Below are positions 23,858 through 36,413 of a stretch of DNA of 64,000 bases, piece by piece (positions within the stretch are counted from its first letter, which is position 1; every line of letters begins with the position of its first letter). Under the pieces are notes generated by a model. It was not told the DNA's origin and searched no databases. It saw only the letters and a list, made by a program, of their open reading frames with translations. The DNA is from Megamerina dolium. Lineage: Eukaryota; Arthropoda; Insecta; Diptera; Megamerinidae. The DNA lies in assembly GCA_963854835.1 (NCBI GenBank), contig OY978528.1:53788508-53852507 (forward strand), written 5' to 3'. The translations under genes and the position numbers were made by a program.

Positions 23858-24236
23858 GGGTGCCGTAGCTCAGTGGTTAGTGTGTTGCCATTCTGATCTG
23901 CAGGTCGTGGTTCAATCTCCGGCTAATGCATTACAAATTTAATATCGAAAAGATTTTTCTTTCGAACGGTACCCACCTGTCGGCAAGCAATTGGCAATTC
24001 TTCCGACAGTAACAACTTGCCATGAAAAAGCTTCTAAAAGAACTCTGTGACAAAGCTCAGAAAAAGTGATGTCACAAGGGTTCTGCCTTTCGGAACCGGC
24101 TAAAATATGTAGGTCCCTTCCCTTCCCTTTTGACAACAGTCCAAAATTTAACACGCACAACAGCAATGGAAGAGAAGTTCGGCCAATGAGTCCTTCGGGG
24201 CTTTAAGTGCCACATATTTATTTTTTTTTTTATTTA
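23858..24236 (+). mobile_element. tRNA-derived SINE, copy C
   Basis: Starts GGGTGCCGTAGCTCAGTGG with an intact A box; B box GGTTCAATCTC at 23909-23919. The body is nearly identical to copy B from ACAAATTTAATATCGA onward. The 3' hairpin is GAGTCC-TTCG-GGGCTT (24188-24203), with a UUCG loop, then CCACATATTTA and a long T-rich tail. A CCCTTCC duplication near 24114-24128 is private to this copy. A weak candidate target duplication is AAGATA on both sides. Confidence 0.9.
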
Positions 24237-24309
24237 TTTTAAGATAGTTTCAAAAGAAAAGTATAACAATAAACATAAATGTAATCTAGAGACTTCAGCA
24301 CTGCCGCAA

Positions 24310-24800
24310 TGAGTGATCTATTATGCATCAAACGAAGTGGTGGTGACTACCAAATTATCGAAGTCAAAGTTTTTTACGAAAAACAAAAAAATAACCCCAT
24401 ATTCCCCAAACATACTTGTCCCCTATCCCTATCCATTAAGGGGCTGCCATACAAAATGATACTAAAGACACCTGAAAGGAAGGTTGAAATGTATATCAGA
24501 TCACCATACATTTTTTGTTCTCCTAAAATCTTCCGGGAATATGCTTACTCCCTATCTTGATACATTTGGACCCTAGCCTACAAAGCTTGCTAAAATTTTT
24601 TTAATTAGCTGCCACCGTTTGTGTTAAAAGTTAAACCTTGTTAAAGGAACAGTATATGTAACCCATCCCCATTAATTTTATTACAGCGATCATTCCTCCA
24701 AATACCCCCTACTATCATCATCGCTTGACGGTGCTGCCATACAAAAAAAATAACGCCTGAAAATCGACAAAAAAGCTGATGGTTGCCCAAGCATTGCCTC
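24310..24800. repeat. Degenerate repeat, family 2
   Basis: Block A (CTTGTCCCCTATCCCTATCC then TTAAGGGGCTGCCATACAAA) lies at 24415-24457, with a weaker second copy around 24705-24750 ending GTGCTGCCATACAAA. Block B (GCCTCTAAGGGATTAGAATG) lies at 24796-24815. These match units at 51230-52050 in inverted orientation. The 83-codon frame at 24309-24560 simply runs through the repeat and is not a gene. Confidence 0.6.
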
Positions 24801-24911
24801 TAAGGGATTAGAATGTACAACCATAATATATATATTAAAATTGAAAAGTCAAGAACTCTTCCAAAACTAAGGCAGAAACTCTAACGGGCAAATATTCAGT
24901 AATTTGTTTAA

Positions 24912-25495
24912 GGTAGTAGTCCGGTGTGACAACCAAAATTTCGACGCTTTTTCATGGATTTTTTTTTTATAGAAAACAAATTTTTATAAGTTAGTTTTAC
25001 ATTAATTTGTTTTTAATTTTTGACGTCAGAGTGGAGTCGGTTCGGGGAAGCACACAGCCTTACATCTGAAATAAAAAATTCAAAAAGATTTTTAATGAAC
25101 ACAAAAACAAAATGGTGGACTTGGGAAAAAGTTCTCAAAATCTAATTTTTTTTCTTGATAAATTGTTTAAATAAAATAGTTTATTATTAAAAAATTAAAT
25201 GTTTTAAAGGTTACGTATTTAGATATGTGTGTCTGGAATAACGGGTAAAATTTTTAGCCAAAGCGGTTGAATTGTTTTGAGTCAGTGCTTCCCCGAAATT
25301 TCGAAAACATGGTTTTGAGAAAAACGCGTTTAAAGTTTTGACAACAGATTCATACACACTACGGCGCGCTCTCTTATTTTAGCTATAACTTTAAAAATAT
25401 CCAAAATTTCAGTCTGAAATTTTTAGAGTATATTTTTAAGATGTTTTTCTTCCAAAAAATGTAATTTTTTGAACCCGTCACAGCGGACTACTACC
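24912..25495. mobile_element. TTAA-flanked MITE, about 584 bp
   Basis: Terminal inverted repeats of 19 bp: GGTAGTAGTCCGGTGTGAC at 24912-24930 and its complement (one mismatch) at 25477-25495. TTAA sits immediately outside both ends (24908-24911 and 25496-25499), as in piggyBac-type insertions. The interior has no open frame, so it is non-autonomous. It contains CGAAAACATGG...AAAACGCGTTTAAAG near 25302-25337. The element lies next to family 2 repeat DNA. Confidence 0.85.
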
Positions 25496-25499
25496 TTAA

Positions 25500-28028
25500 G
25501 AAATTAGGAGAACATTTGTGCCATCATGTGGAAAACGCACTTAAATTGTTAATAGTGTCAAACTTATTGATTTTCATTTAAAGTTTGAATTATAAATTGT
25601 TGTCATTAAAATGACGCATCAAATACCTCAAGTGTTGCAATTAGTACTTTATATTTTCCATGGCCCTCTGTTCATTGAATCAAAAATGTTGCTGCTTGTC
25701 AGTGTGAGATAATGAATATTCACGTGATTTATTGTCTCAATGCCAACAAATTGCAAATATTTGAAGTGTAATCTTACATATACAAAATAAAATGCAGTTC
25801 TTCATTCAAAATGTGTACTCTTTCCGCCTTCTACAATTTCTTTTTCAATTTCTACACATTTTATAATGAAGAAGCAACCAACAATAAGCATTAGCAGCAA
25901 GTGGCAGTCATCACCAAAATATTCATTCATTCACTATGTGGCATGGCGAGACATCATTGAAACTATTTAGCCGCTAATACTCATTATGGTGTTGCCTCAT
26001 TAAATAATAACATTACCCCTCCATGACCCTGCTTGTGTGAATCAATGACGCAACACAACACACATAATACATGAAAACATGTCTATGAAAACAGAAAGTA
26101 TGCACTTTGATGTGTGCGTCAAATGTATGCATCTTTGGCTGCCAGTCAAACAAAAAATGTATTTGTATGTTGATATGTTACATTAAAATATGTATATAGG
26201 TACTTACTATTCATATTCACTTTAAACTACATATTCTACGTAATCGTTTGTATTACTTTGATCTTGTTCATTATATGGATGTGTGATATGCACATATATA
26301 TGTTCATATGTACAATATATATGTAAATAAAATGCAATTATCATCAAATATATGGCATCAAATTGGGTGTCGATTAAAATATGATGAAATTATGCTACTC
26401 ATAACATGAGCTAATTGAAATTCACCATGGGGAGCTGGGGTTACATATAAAATACTATGATCCGCCAATGGAACATAAAAAATACAAGTGTAAACATTAA
26501 CACTAATAAGGCTTGTTACCTTTTTTTATTAAACTATACATAAACGAGTACTTACGTGTTGCATACTATACAATACTATATGCAGGTACCCTCCTTCATG
26601 CTATATAGTAATGCGAGTATTTGTTTTACATGTTGCTATTGCCGCCGCCGGAACTTGGAAGAAGAAGATAACACTTGTGTGGTCTTCACATTTATACATT
26701 TTACATACTATTTCAAAGTGTTGCACCCATATATGGACCGCGTGAAAGGCCTTCTTTTATATGCCGCTGATGCTGCGGTTTTAATTCACTTTTACTTATT
26801 GCAAATAATTGTGTGGTGCATATGTACAATGTCGGCCGTAAATATGTAATAATTGTTTTTTTATTAAAATAATGCCGCTGTAGTTAAACAGCAACACCAG
26901 CGATAACGTGCTTGTGGCATATAAACAAATCTACGAATATATGCCAACTTACATGCAAGTGAAGCGAAACCATTATAACGCTTCACACAGAGCATCTTTT
27001 GTTTACCGAATACTCATAGTATGGGCATCTGCATATGAAAAAATTCTATTCTTATTGTTATTGTTGTTGTGTATAAAAATACGATTATAAACCTATTATA
27101 CACAGTGCGAATAATATTTGAAATTGTAATATGAGTTTGCTTGTCAATAATCAAATTAAAAATATTTGCATACATGCAATTCAGAGTTCTATGTAATTGA
27201 TTTAAAAAAAGGGATTATATACCTACACTATATAAAATATAAATCACAAAGCTCATAATATGTAAAATCAATTGTCCATAGTTATTTTTTAACTTAAAAA
27301 AAATATTCAAATCAATATTCAACTGCAATTGGCCATTTTGATTTATTTCCAATTTAATTTCTACCGCATTGACTGCTTACCTTTGATGACGCATAGTAAA
27401 ATAACATAATAACATAGAATATATGAGGTCGTGAGTACAAACTTCGACCCGAAGTAATGCAATAGCATTTATTTAGCATCGTTTAACAATAATTATTTTT
27501 TTTAACAGGCCGACTTAAAAGAAAGTGCTAAAACTTAGTAAATAATTTCTGTCGGCGCCAAAAAGATTATTACCAATGAACCACCCAACAATTTGTTAGT
27601 AAGTGCTAATTTTTACTCTTATGTATCTTTCATTAATTTATTTAATTTACTAATCAAGTTGGAAATTTTCCTATACAACACAAAAACAATCATTGACATC
27701 GTATAAATTTTCGACTAATTATGCTACTACAAACATGCATACGCAATACCGACCGAATATATTACTACTTTCATTCGTAGAATATATCGAAATAAGAGTA
27801 TTCGAAAAACATCAAAACTTTTCAGAAAATGAAAATATTGGAAATGAAATATGATGCAAATTTAGAAAAATTCGACCATTTTTCTTCATAGATTTGTGAT
27901 TAGCGGCGCGGTGGAGTGACAAAGCTGGTGCCAAAGCCAAAAGGAAAATCCTTCAGCTTCCCAGCACTTGCCCTAGAGGGATAAAATGTATGATCCATCC
28001 CCATTCATTTTTCCTTCAAACTCACCTC
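25500..28028. other. AT-rich non-coding stretch
   Basis: No supported gene. A family-2 block B remnant (GCCCTAGAGGGATAAAATGT) lies at 27970-27989, just before the TA tract. The plus-strand frame at 26556-26849 (97 codons) contains a GCC run and several Cys but no domain I recognise, and nothing around it suggests splice sites. Confidence 0.45.
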
Positions 28029-28336
<308 letters not shown>

Positions 28337-31300
28337 AAATAATTTTTTTTTTAATTTTATATCTTTTTAAGTATATATCATATCGTTCATATAAAATATT
28401 TAAATAGCTAAAATAGGAATATCTTCACAACCTTTGACGTGACACTTTAAATGCACCGCTACCTCATCTTGCATCGGGCCCATTTTAACAGCTGCTATTT
28501 ATTAATTTGCATAAGAGTCAAACTTTTTCAGCAATCGCTCTCTCTCCCTCTCTCTCTCTTGCTCTCTCTGTTCCGCTGTCTCTGTCAAAAGTTGAGCAAT
28601 GATAAATAAAGAAAAATTGCCTATAATGAAACAAATAAAAATGAAAAGTGGAATTCGAAATACATACATAAATATACCATTATGCTTATTTTTGCTTAAG
28701 TGTTCGAAGCAAAAAATTAAATATAAACAAAACTTTGACTGTCAAATGACAAATTCAATGCAATAAACAATAGCAAAATTTCTTATTATTAATTAAAATA
28801 GAGAAAAGAAGAATTTCTGTGCAAAAAGATTTGTTGTTTTCCATTTATTATTTTTTTTTCTTAAAAGCAAAACAATCACATCACACATCACAATATGAAT
28901 TATCATTAATTTTGTATGATTTACATTTCCTTTTACCCATACATTTTTCAATTCTAAGTAATTTTTCATTTTTTTTTTTGATTGTTTGTTTTGTTTTATT
29001 TTAATTAATTAATTATGAATTGTTTTATTAATGGGTTTTTCTTTTTTGCCTTTGTCTATTTCTTGCTGCTAAATGAAAATTTTATTATAAAGAACAGAAT
29101 TAGATTACGATTAAGATTCCATTTAATTGAGTTTGAAATATGGTAAAAATTATTTGTATGTAAAATTAAAAATTAAGCATAAAAAATTATTAAAAAGCTT
29201 CATAAGGAAATGTATAATTAACATATTATTTGGTAAGAAAAACAATTAAATTGATTTTTAAAAAATTATAAAAATAAAACATGATTAATGAGATGAAATT
29301 GTATATGAGACTAGAAAGATATTTTCATGTATGGTATGTTTTAAAAGTTTCCAAGCTCATGTGAGTAAATTTTAAAGTCTGCGTCTTCACGATCTTTTGG
29401 ACACTTGGGAAACGTCATTTCGTCAACAAACAAAATAGTTTATACCTCCTTCATCAGGTCATCAGACCTTTTTAGTTGGGCATCCTCGTTATAGTTGATA
29501 CTCTATGTTTTATCACCTATAACGAAGTTCTTAATCAAATTTTTTTTTCGACAGTTGTCCCTGATGACCCCCTACGAACAATTAACTGAATTCTCGGTCG
29601 TCCGTCAACAAATAGTATGAAACAAATCAAGCACACGTCTTCTCATAACGTAAAGTCTCGGTCAAAACTCGAATAACACACAAGTCCTCCTCTAACGTTA
29701 GAGAACCATCACTTCCGATTTGAAACTGATATTATCAGTCGTGGACTTTCGTACAGTATAAGTGGTAAATTCGGTACGACCCGGTAAATGTTTTACTTGG
29801 ATTAAAATGAATTTTATTTTTTGATCGGAGGTGTCCTGTGTTTTTTGACGAAATAACGCTAGCAAAGAATAAAAGTGTTGGTAATGGTACAGACTTTAAA
29901 ATTTACTCACAAATGGTGTCACTGATTAGTCTACTGATCACCAGTCCGGAAACTTTTGAAGCTCAATGGGAATTAAATGTAAAAACAATTAAGAAACAAA
30001 TTATAGAACAATTTATATTTTGTGAAAGTGTAGATATAAGAAACATAAAAGTCTATTAATTAGTACAAATATTGTAATATTTAACAAAATATTAATCAAT
30101 TAAACTAATTTCTAATCTTTTGCTGGAGGCTTTCTCGCTAAGCATTTAAAATTAAATTTATAGCGATTTTCGGAGCTGACTTCGGGCTTTATTTTTGTCT
30201 CTATAAATTAAGTACTTACATAAATGTTTTCAAATACTTCAATAAATAAATCTAGAAGCATCGTCTCTCAAAAGTCTACAGCATTTATAAGCATCTAATC
30301 TTATTGAATATTTAAATTAAATATATTTATGATGTTCATTTGCTTGATTTCCTGCTGTTTTTAAATTGCAACTTAAATACGTTGGTACTACTTTTTGTTT
30401 GATTTTTATTTAATTTCATATTTACATATTTAATTTTTTCAATCAAAATGAAATCAACACTGATAAATTCTGACATGAATTTCAAATAAATTCATATTTT
30501 TTATAGCATAAAGTGATAATGGGTAATAACGATAACTTATTCATTAGTCAGATAGAAAAGATATCAAATATCAAAGCCAAATCTATTTTATTTTATTTTA
30601 TTTTTTTTTTTTTTTTTAAACGAAAATGAGTACAGAAATAAAATTGACACTATGCTGAAAAAATTATATATACATAAGTATAACATTTGATTTTTATTTA
30701 TAATTTTGTTAAATTCTATATAAAATTTGGGCATTTTTTATGTAAGCATATAAATACCTTCCCAGTATCATATTTTATAAAAATTTTAATTTTGAAGAGG
30801 TACCCCTCAAAGGAATGAAATTAGTGGTGATGAAGAATTCAAAAATAAATTTAATGGCAGTTGGTCTACATTTTACCACTCTACGGATGGCTGTTATGAG
30901 CGATTTTTATAAATTCTTAATTTTGTAGAGAAGCCCGCTGAAGAAATGATTAACCTCTATCATGTATGTTCAGGTGGAAGCTTGAGGAGAACAAATTAAT
31001 AGAGGCCACCCTGTAATTACCGCCCAATTTCACCCCTTTACGAACGAAATATGATGATTAAATAATAAAGAAATTACGTAAAACACTTTCCTACTTTTTA
31101 GCTCGTGATCGAGTTCTAAAATTTTCATTGTCATCATTTTGTATTTTTTTTATTTTATCAAATCGATTATTTTTAGCTATTCCACATACTACAAAATTCT
31201 TTTTTTTTAAATATTTAAATCAATTTTAAATATTATAAATTTTTTAATTGAATATAAGCGATACCATTTTATTTGACATAGAATGTTTTTTGTTTAAAAA

Positions 31301-33590
31301 AAATGAATATGTTAACTAAATTTAATGGAACGAATTTTTTATATATTGCATTTTTTTCTTTTTTTCTCATACACACAAATATCAACAGTAGTACATGCTT
31401 GTATGTTGATGCATTGCAAATATTGAAATCATCGCTTTTGAAAAGGTTGCAAAATAAAAAGCATTATGTTTGCATTTTTATTTTATTTAACCCTGTTTGC
31501 AATCAAAACTCATATGACCTACATACATTCAGAAGTACATACAAAAGTACCTATCTGGAAAAATCAGTTTATGTACATATAAAAACGACGAAAGCCACCC
31601 AAAAACTGCAAAGAATTATATATTTAAGATCAAAAGTGTCAGATTACAAGAAAGAACAATAACAACGATAATAACAGCAAATCCATATATAAAATTCATA
31701 TGATATGTGCATATTTGGCTTCATAAAATTTGATAACAACACAACCAAATGAGAGGAATGCATACGAGTATACCATTGTCATGATCACAAATAAATCGTC
31801 GTGGCAATATTGCAACATTGAAGGATTTAAAGTATAGTTCATATTGTTTTATGAACTTGACTTTTTGCCTGCCTGCCTGCCCACTCACTCCTTCCACCAC
31901 TAACGAACGTATTTTATTTGTTTTTTTGTTATAAAATTATTTTATACCATTGGATTTTGGTTTTGTTTGTCGCTTGCGCTGAGTGATAAATTTACACCTT
32001 ACCATATGTATTCATATGTATTTTATTTACACACATTTATCACATATCGCATACGTTCGGGTTTGTTTGCCACACATGACAATCATTGCTTTTCAATTCG
32101 TTTTCTATATACACAAATGGTATATTGTGCTTGCAGTTTTTTGGTCGCTGTTGCATGGAGATTTCTCTTACGTATGTACGAGTATTTGTTTTTTCTGTAA
32201 TCCGATTTTTATTGGTTTGCACCGACAATCATTGGTCCAACAATTGTGTTTAAAATATGTTATGCATATTTATTTGAGATTTATGCCAACATAAAAAGAA
32301 TAATTGCACACCTTGCTGAAAATTCTGAGGAATCGAACAATGCGACGAAGAATTATTGGATTTTAGTTTTAAAGTAAAATAGGTCATTTTTTTTATAGAA
32401 TTTGCAGTATGCTTTTTGATATTAATATGATAAAATCCAGTTAGCCACTTCCTTTTTAAGATTGCGAATAAAAATTATAGAGTACTAGTAACATATGTAG
32501 GTGCTATTTCGAAAGACCAGAGATATTGAACAAAATATAGATTTGAATGGAAATTTGTATTACATAAAAATGAAAATTTTAAACTATCTCATTTCGGTCA
32601 TTTTCAAACGTTTCACGGTATTAACACTATTTTAAAAAAATATTTGTAAATTTCTTGATTACACACTTAAATACATATATCTTCCCATTAGCAATTATGA
32701 AAAACAACCAAAATTCCTTTCAAATTTCTTTATTCACTCTTCTTTTGATCTTTAATCATCATATTCTTAACATCATCATTTACGCTTTCCAAATTAGTCT
32801 TAAGCTTACCCTTGTATGATTTAAGAAGCTTATGTGTTACATAACCCGTATCACTGCTAAACTTGGAAATTAATTGAATGCATCCAAATTTCCAAAAAAA
32901 AAACAACAATGAGAAATCCAGTTAAAATATATTTAATCTCTTTGTGGCAGCTTAACGATTATTAACACATATATGGTAAGTTCATATGTACGAGTTTGAT
33001 TTTTTTATTACTTTAAAATACCTTAAATTCCATAAAATACGCATCATCATGACAGATTTTCATATCGTCAAGTGTCGCCAGTGAGTAATACTCGTGGCCA
33101 CGTTCATAAGCATTTGAGATGTGCATGTATGAAATTAACCCACTCGCATAATTATTTACCACTTTTACGCATGATGTGTCTTGTGGTATTTTCAATGCAG
33201 TTTTCGCTGCTTCTACATCTGCACATTCGACATATGATTTTTTTTTTTTTGGGAATTTTTTTACCTATTATTACATGTTAAGAAATTATGAAAAAATGTT
33301 TTTGTGTCAATTTGTCAAAAAAACATAGAAAAGAACACAATTTGTAAATTTGGGGAAAGTTATACAATAGTTTCAAGTTTCAAGTTTTTTTCAAACTTTC
33401 AATTATGATAACGGCTTTGGGTCGGCATTTTTGCAATATTTTAAATATACAAATATATTTAAATATATTATATATAATTTTTCCAAAAAAAAAGTTGTAA
33501 AGTCTGCACATATTATACGTACTTACAGAGAACTTAATGAATCTCATTCTCTTTTTATTACAATAATTTTTATTATTATTAATTTCTTTA
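28337..33590. other. AT-rich non-coding stretch
   Basis: No supported gene. It contains a CT-rich tract (28540-28570), T-runs (28849-28862, 30600-30618), two family-2-like remnants around 30790-31000 (GTACCCCTCAAAGGAATGAAA), and the unexplained patch at 29370-29780. Frames such as the 119-codon one at 31303-31662 are AT-driven and show no domain. Confidence 0.45.
29370..29780. other. Unexplained GC-richer patch, possibly a decayed coding relic
   Basis: This patch has visibly higher GC and coding-like texture than its flanks on both sides, with multiple stops in every frame. Minus-strand fragments such as FVIGDKT and LLLVDEMTFPK-like bits faintly recall mariner transposase, but I could not place any family motif firmly. 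Reported as unassigned. Confidence 0.3.
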
Positions 33591-33725
33591 TTATACCCTG
33601 CATAATGCAATATGCATGGTATATTCATTTCGGTCAGATGTTTGTGTCCACTTGAAGGAATCTCCGGAGATATAGACATAGATATATATTCGTGATCAGC
33701 GTCGATTAAATTTTCGATTTAACGA

Positions 33726-33777
33726 TGTCCGTCCGTCCGTCCGTCCGTCCGTCCGTCCGTCCGTCCGTCTGTCTGTC
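33726..33777. repeat. GTCC/GTCT tetranucleotide run
   Basis: About 13 GTCC/GTCT units, starting GTCCGTCC and ending GTCTGTCTGTC. It is longer than the equivalent run in the copy at 19405-19440. Confidence 0.95.
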
Positions 33778-34100
33778 ACCTGGCTGGTTCGGACGATAAC
33801 TTGAGTAAATATTGAGCTATTTCGATGAAATTTGGCATAAGTAATCTATGATCCAAGGGTACGGAGGGGATTGATATTGGGCATAATCGGTCAATAACCA
33901 CGCCCACAACAAGCATTCAAAGCGACTAACCTCGAAATTTTCAAAATCTTTAACTTGCTATAACTCACATAATATAATACTTGGGACAACAATATTTGGC
34001 ACATAGACTTACATTATACTACTATATAACCTCGCCAAAAGTGGTTGAGCCACGCCTACTTTTTAGCGTAGCTCTCATACAAAGTGTCTGTACTTCTTTT

Positions 34101-35180
34101 AAATTGAAACAGCTGTAACTTCTACAATCTTCTGTCCAGAATAACCATAATTGACACTTAGATTAACATGGTAGTCGGAAATAATATGACAGAAAATCAG
34201 TGTGCCACGCCCACTCCTTTTTGGGTCTGCCATACAAAGTTGCGGAAATTAAAAAAAATGTTACCGGTTATAACTTGCAAACTATTCAGCGTAGAATAAC
34301 GAGATTTAAGGTGTGGATTAGTATTTACGAGCAACTAGGCTCACAGAAAATGAGCGTACCACGCCAACTGTTTATTGTAGCCCCCATACAAATTTTAAAT
34401 TGAAACAGCTGTAACTTCGGCAATCTTCTGCCTAAAATAACCATAATTGACACTTAGACTAATATCGTAGTCGGCAAAAATCTGGCAGAAAATCAGTGTT
34501 CCACGCCCACTCCTTCATGAGTCTCCCATACAAAGTCAAGGGAATTAAACTAAAACTTTTAAGCTCCATAACTTACAAACCATTTAGCGTAGGACAATGA
34601 GATTTAAGGTATGGATAAGTATTGTACGAGCAACTAGGCTCACAGAAAATGGGCGCACCAAGCCCACTGTTTATCGTAGCTCCCATACAAATTTTAAATT
34701 GAAACAGCTGTAACTTCGGCAATCTTCTGTCTAGAATAACCATAATTGACACTTAAATTAATATCGTAGTCGATAATAACCTGGCAGAAAATCAGTGTGC
34801 CACGCCCACTCCTTCAGAGGTCTCCCATACAAAGTCAAGGGAATTAAACTAAAACTTTTAAGCTCCATAACTTACAAACCCTTTAGCGTAGGACAACGAT
34901 ATTTAAGGTATGGGATAGTATTGTACGAGCAACTAGACTCACTTGAAATGGGCGCGCACGCCCACTGTTTATTGTAGCCCCCATACAAATTTTAAATTGA
35001 AACAGCTGTAACTTAGATTAATATCGTAGTCGGATAATCAGAAAATCAGTGTGCCACGCCCACTCCTTCATAGGTTTCCCATACAAAGTCGAGGGAATTA
35101 AACTAAAACTTTTAAGCTCCATAACTTACAAACCATTTAGCGTAGGACAACCAAATTTAAGGTGTGGATTGATATTGAAA
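34101..35180. repeat. Tandem array, period about 296-299 bp, roughly 3.6 units
   Basis: The marker AAATTGAAACAGCTGTAACT begins at 34101, 34397, 34696 and 34994. Each unit contains CCACGCCCACTCCTT, TCCCATACAAAGTC and, half a unit later, a second CGCC..CTGTTTAT...CCCCCATACAAA, so a half-period near 150 bp is also visible. The last unit has a deletion of about 35 bp just after its marker. The equivalent segment of the element at 18601-19580 is not amplified. Confidence 0.9.
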
Positions 35181-35970
35181 AATTAATTAGATATACAAGA
35201 AAGAGATACGTCACGCCCACTTTTTATATAGCTTCCGTACAAAGTCTCGGATTTATCTTAAACATTAAAACACCCATAGCTTACTAATTAATACGCCTAG
35301 GTCAACCCATTGCAACCTATGTAGTTTAGTATTATAGGCAGAAATTGATCCTCCAAAATTGGTGAGGTACGCCTGCTTCTTAAAGTAGGTGCTTTACAAA
35401 GTAGTGGAAGAAAAGGATGGATATACGAGCAAACTTTTTATATATACCTCTACATATGCAGGGTATAATTTGGTAGGCCCCAGCCGACTGTAAGATTTTT
35501 TTTCATTTTCACTGTCAAATATTATCTTCCTTAGAAGAGTTAGAAAGAAGAAGAAAGAAAGCAAATTTATTTAAATTAATATAATTATCATGTAGCGGCA
35601 AATGATCAAAAATACCATATTCATTGTTTATTTTGTTTTTTTTTTTTTTCTTTTTGGAAATCATAAAAAATCATGAAAAAATATCTATGTGGGATTTATA
35701 GTTTGTCATGCTGCATCGTTTAAATTGACGATTTTCCAACATATTTTGTTTGTTTTTGTTGTCGTTGTTGTTATTTGATTCATATTGTATTGTTATTGCC
35801 ATGTGTGTTATTATTTAAATAATTTTGGTAGAGAAATTTTGTAACTTTATAGGAAGAAAACAAGTATTGAAAGAAAGCATAAGAAAGAAAAGAGATAAAA
35901 TCTATAAATATACCAAGAAAATTATAAAATTAATATATTTATGTATTTAGAGAGCCAATTGATACAAAAT

Positions 35971-36041
35971 AGCTTCTGAAAAAGCTTAATGATAAAGCTC
36001 AGACAAAAGCTCACAAGAGTTCTGCCATTTGTAATGGGCTA
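35971..36041 (+). mobile_element. tRNA-derived SINE fragment, copy F
   Basis: Only the central body survives (GCTTCTGAAAAAGCTTAATG..., CACAAGAGTTCTGCCATT, then GGGCTAATAT). It is recognisable against the other copies but the most diverged of the set. Head and tail are missing. It abuts the mariner relic that follows. Confidence 0.65.
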
Positions 36042-36044
36042 ATA

Positions 36045-36413
36045 TACAAAGTGCGACAATTATGTATTAAGACTGCCTCTAGAAAACACAATTAAAACAC
36101 GATATCTGATAATTTTTCGGTATATTTTTTCGAAATATTCTCCTCCTGATTCAATACACTTTTTATATCGATTTAATAGTGATTCAAACGCGTGTTCCAG
36201 CTCATTTTTCGGAATTGCCTCCAGTGCCCTTGTCGAAGCCCGTTGTAGGGTCTGAATGTCATCAAAAAAGCATCCTTTTAACTTCAATTTCAGTTTTGGG
36301 AACAAAAAGAAGTCGCACCGTTCCAAATCAGGTGAATACGGCGGGTGATTAAAGACACCGACCTGATTCCGAGACAAAAATTGACGAACAATGAGTGCAG
36401 TGTAATAAATTTC
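36045..36413 (-). pseudogene. Mariner transposase relic, C-terminal third
   Basis: On the minus strand: TALIVRQFLSRN, then HPPYSPDLERCDFFLFPKL, where the last Asp is the third catalytic residue of DD34D transposases. A typical mariner C-terminal tail follows (LKGCFFDDIQTLQRA...ALEAIPKNELEHAFESLLNRYKKCIESGGEYFE). The region holding the first two Asp residues is lost. Its C-terminal wording differs from the mellifera-type copies in this window, so it is another mariner subfamily. Confidence 0.88.

Larger units (their letters stand above)
33591..35494 (-). mobile_element. GTCY-microsatellite element resembling mini-me/DINE-1, copy 2, internally expanded
   Basis: Inverted relative to the copy at 18601-19580, with the same two ends (TTATACCCTGCATAATGC on the left, GGCCCCAGCCGACTGTAAG on the right). 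It is about twice as long because a segment is tandemly repeated at 34101-35180. The GTCY run is at 33726-33777. Recurrent CCACGCCCACT and TCCCATACAAAGTC motifs occur throughout. No open frame is meaningful. Confidence 0.7.

Noticed and set aside
24309..24560. 83-codon plus-strand frame as a gene
   Set aside because: It runs through family 2 repeat units and has no domain.
33727..33777. A CRISPR array or telomeric repeat
   Set aside because: It is a simple GTCY tetranucleotide run inside a mobile element; no spacers are present.
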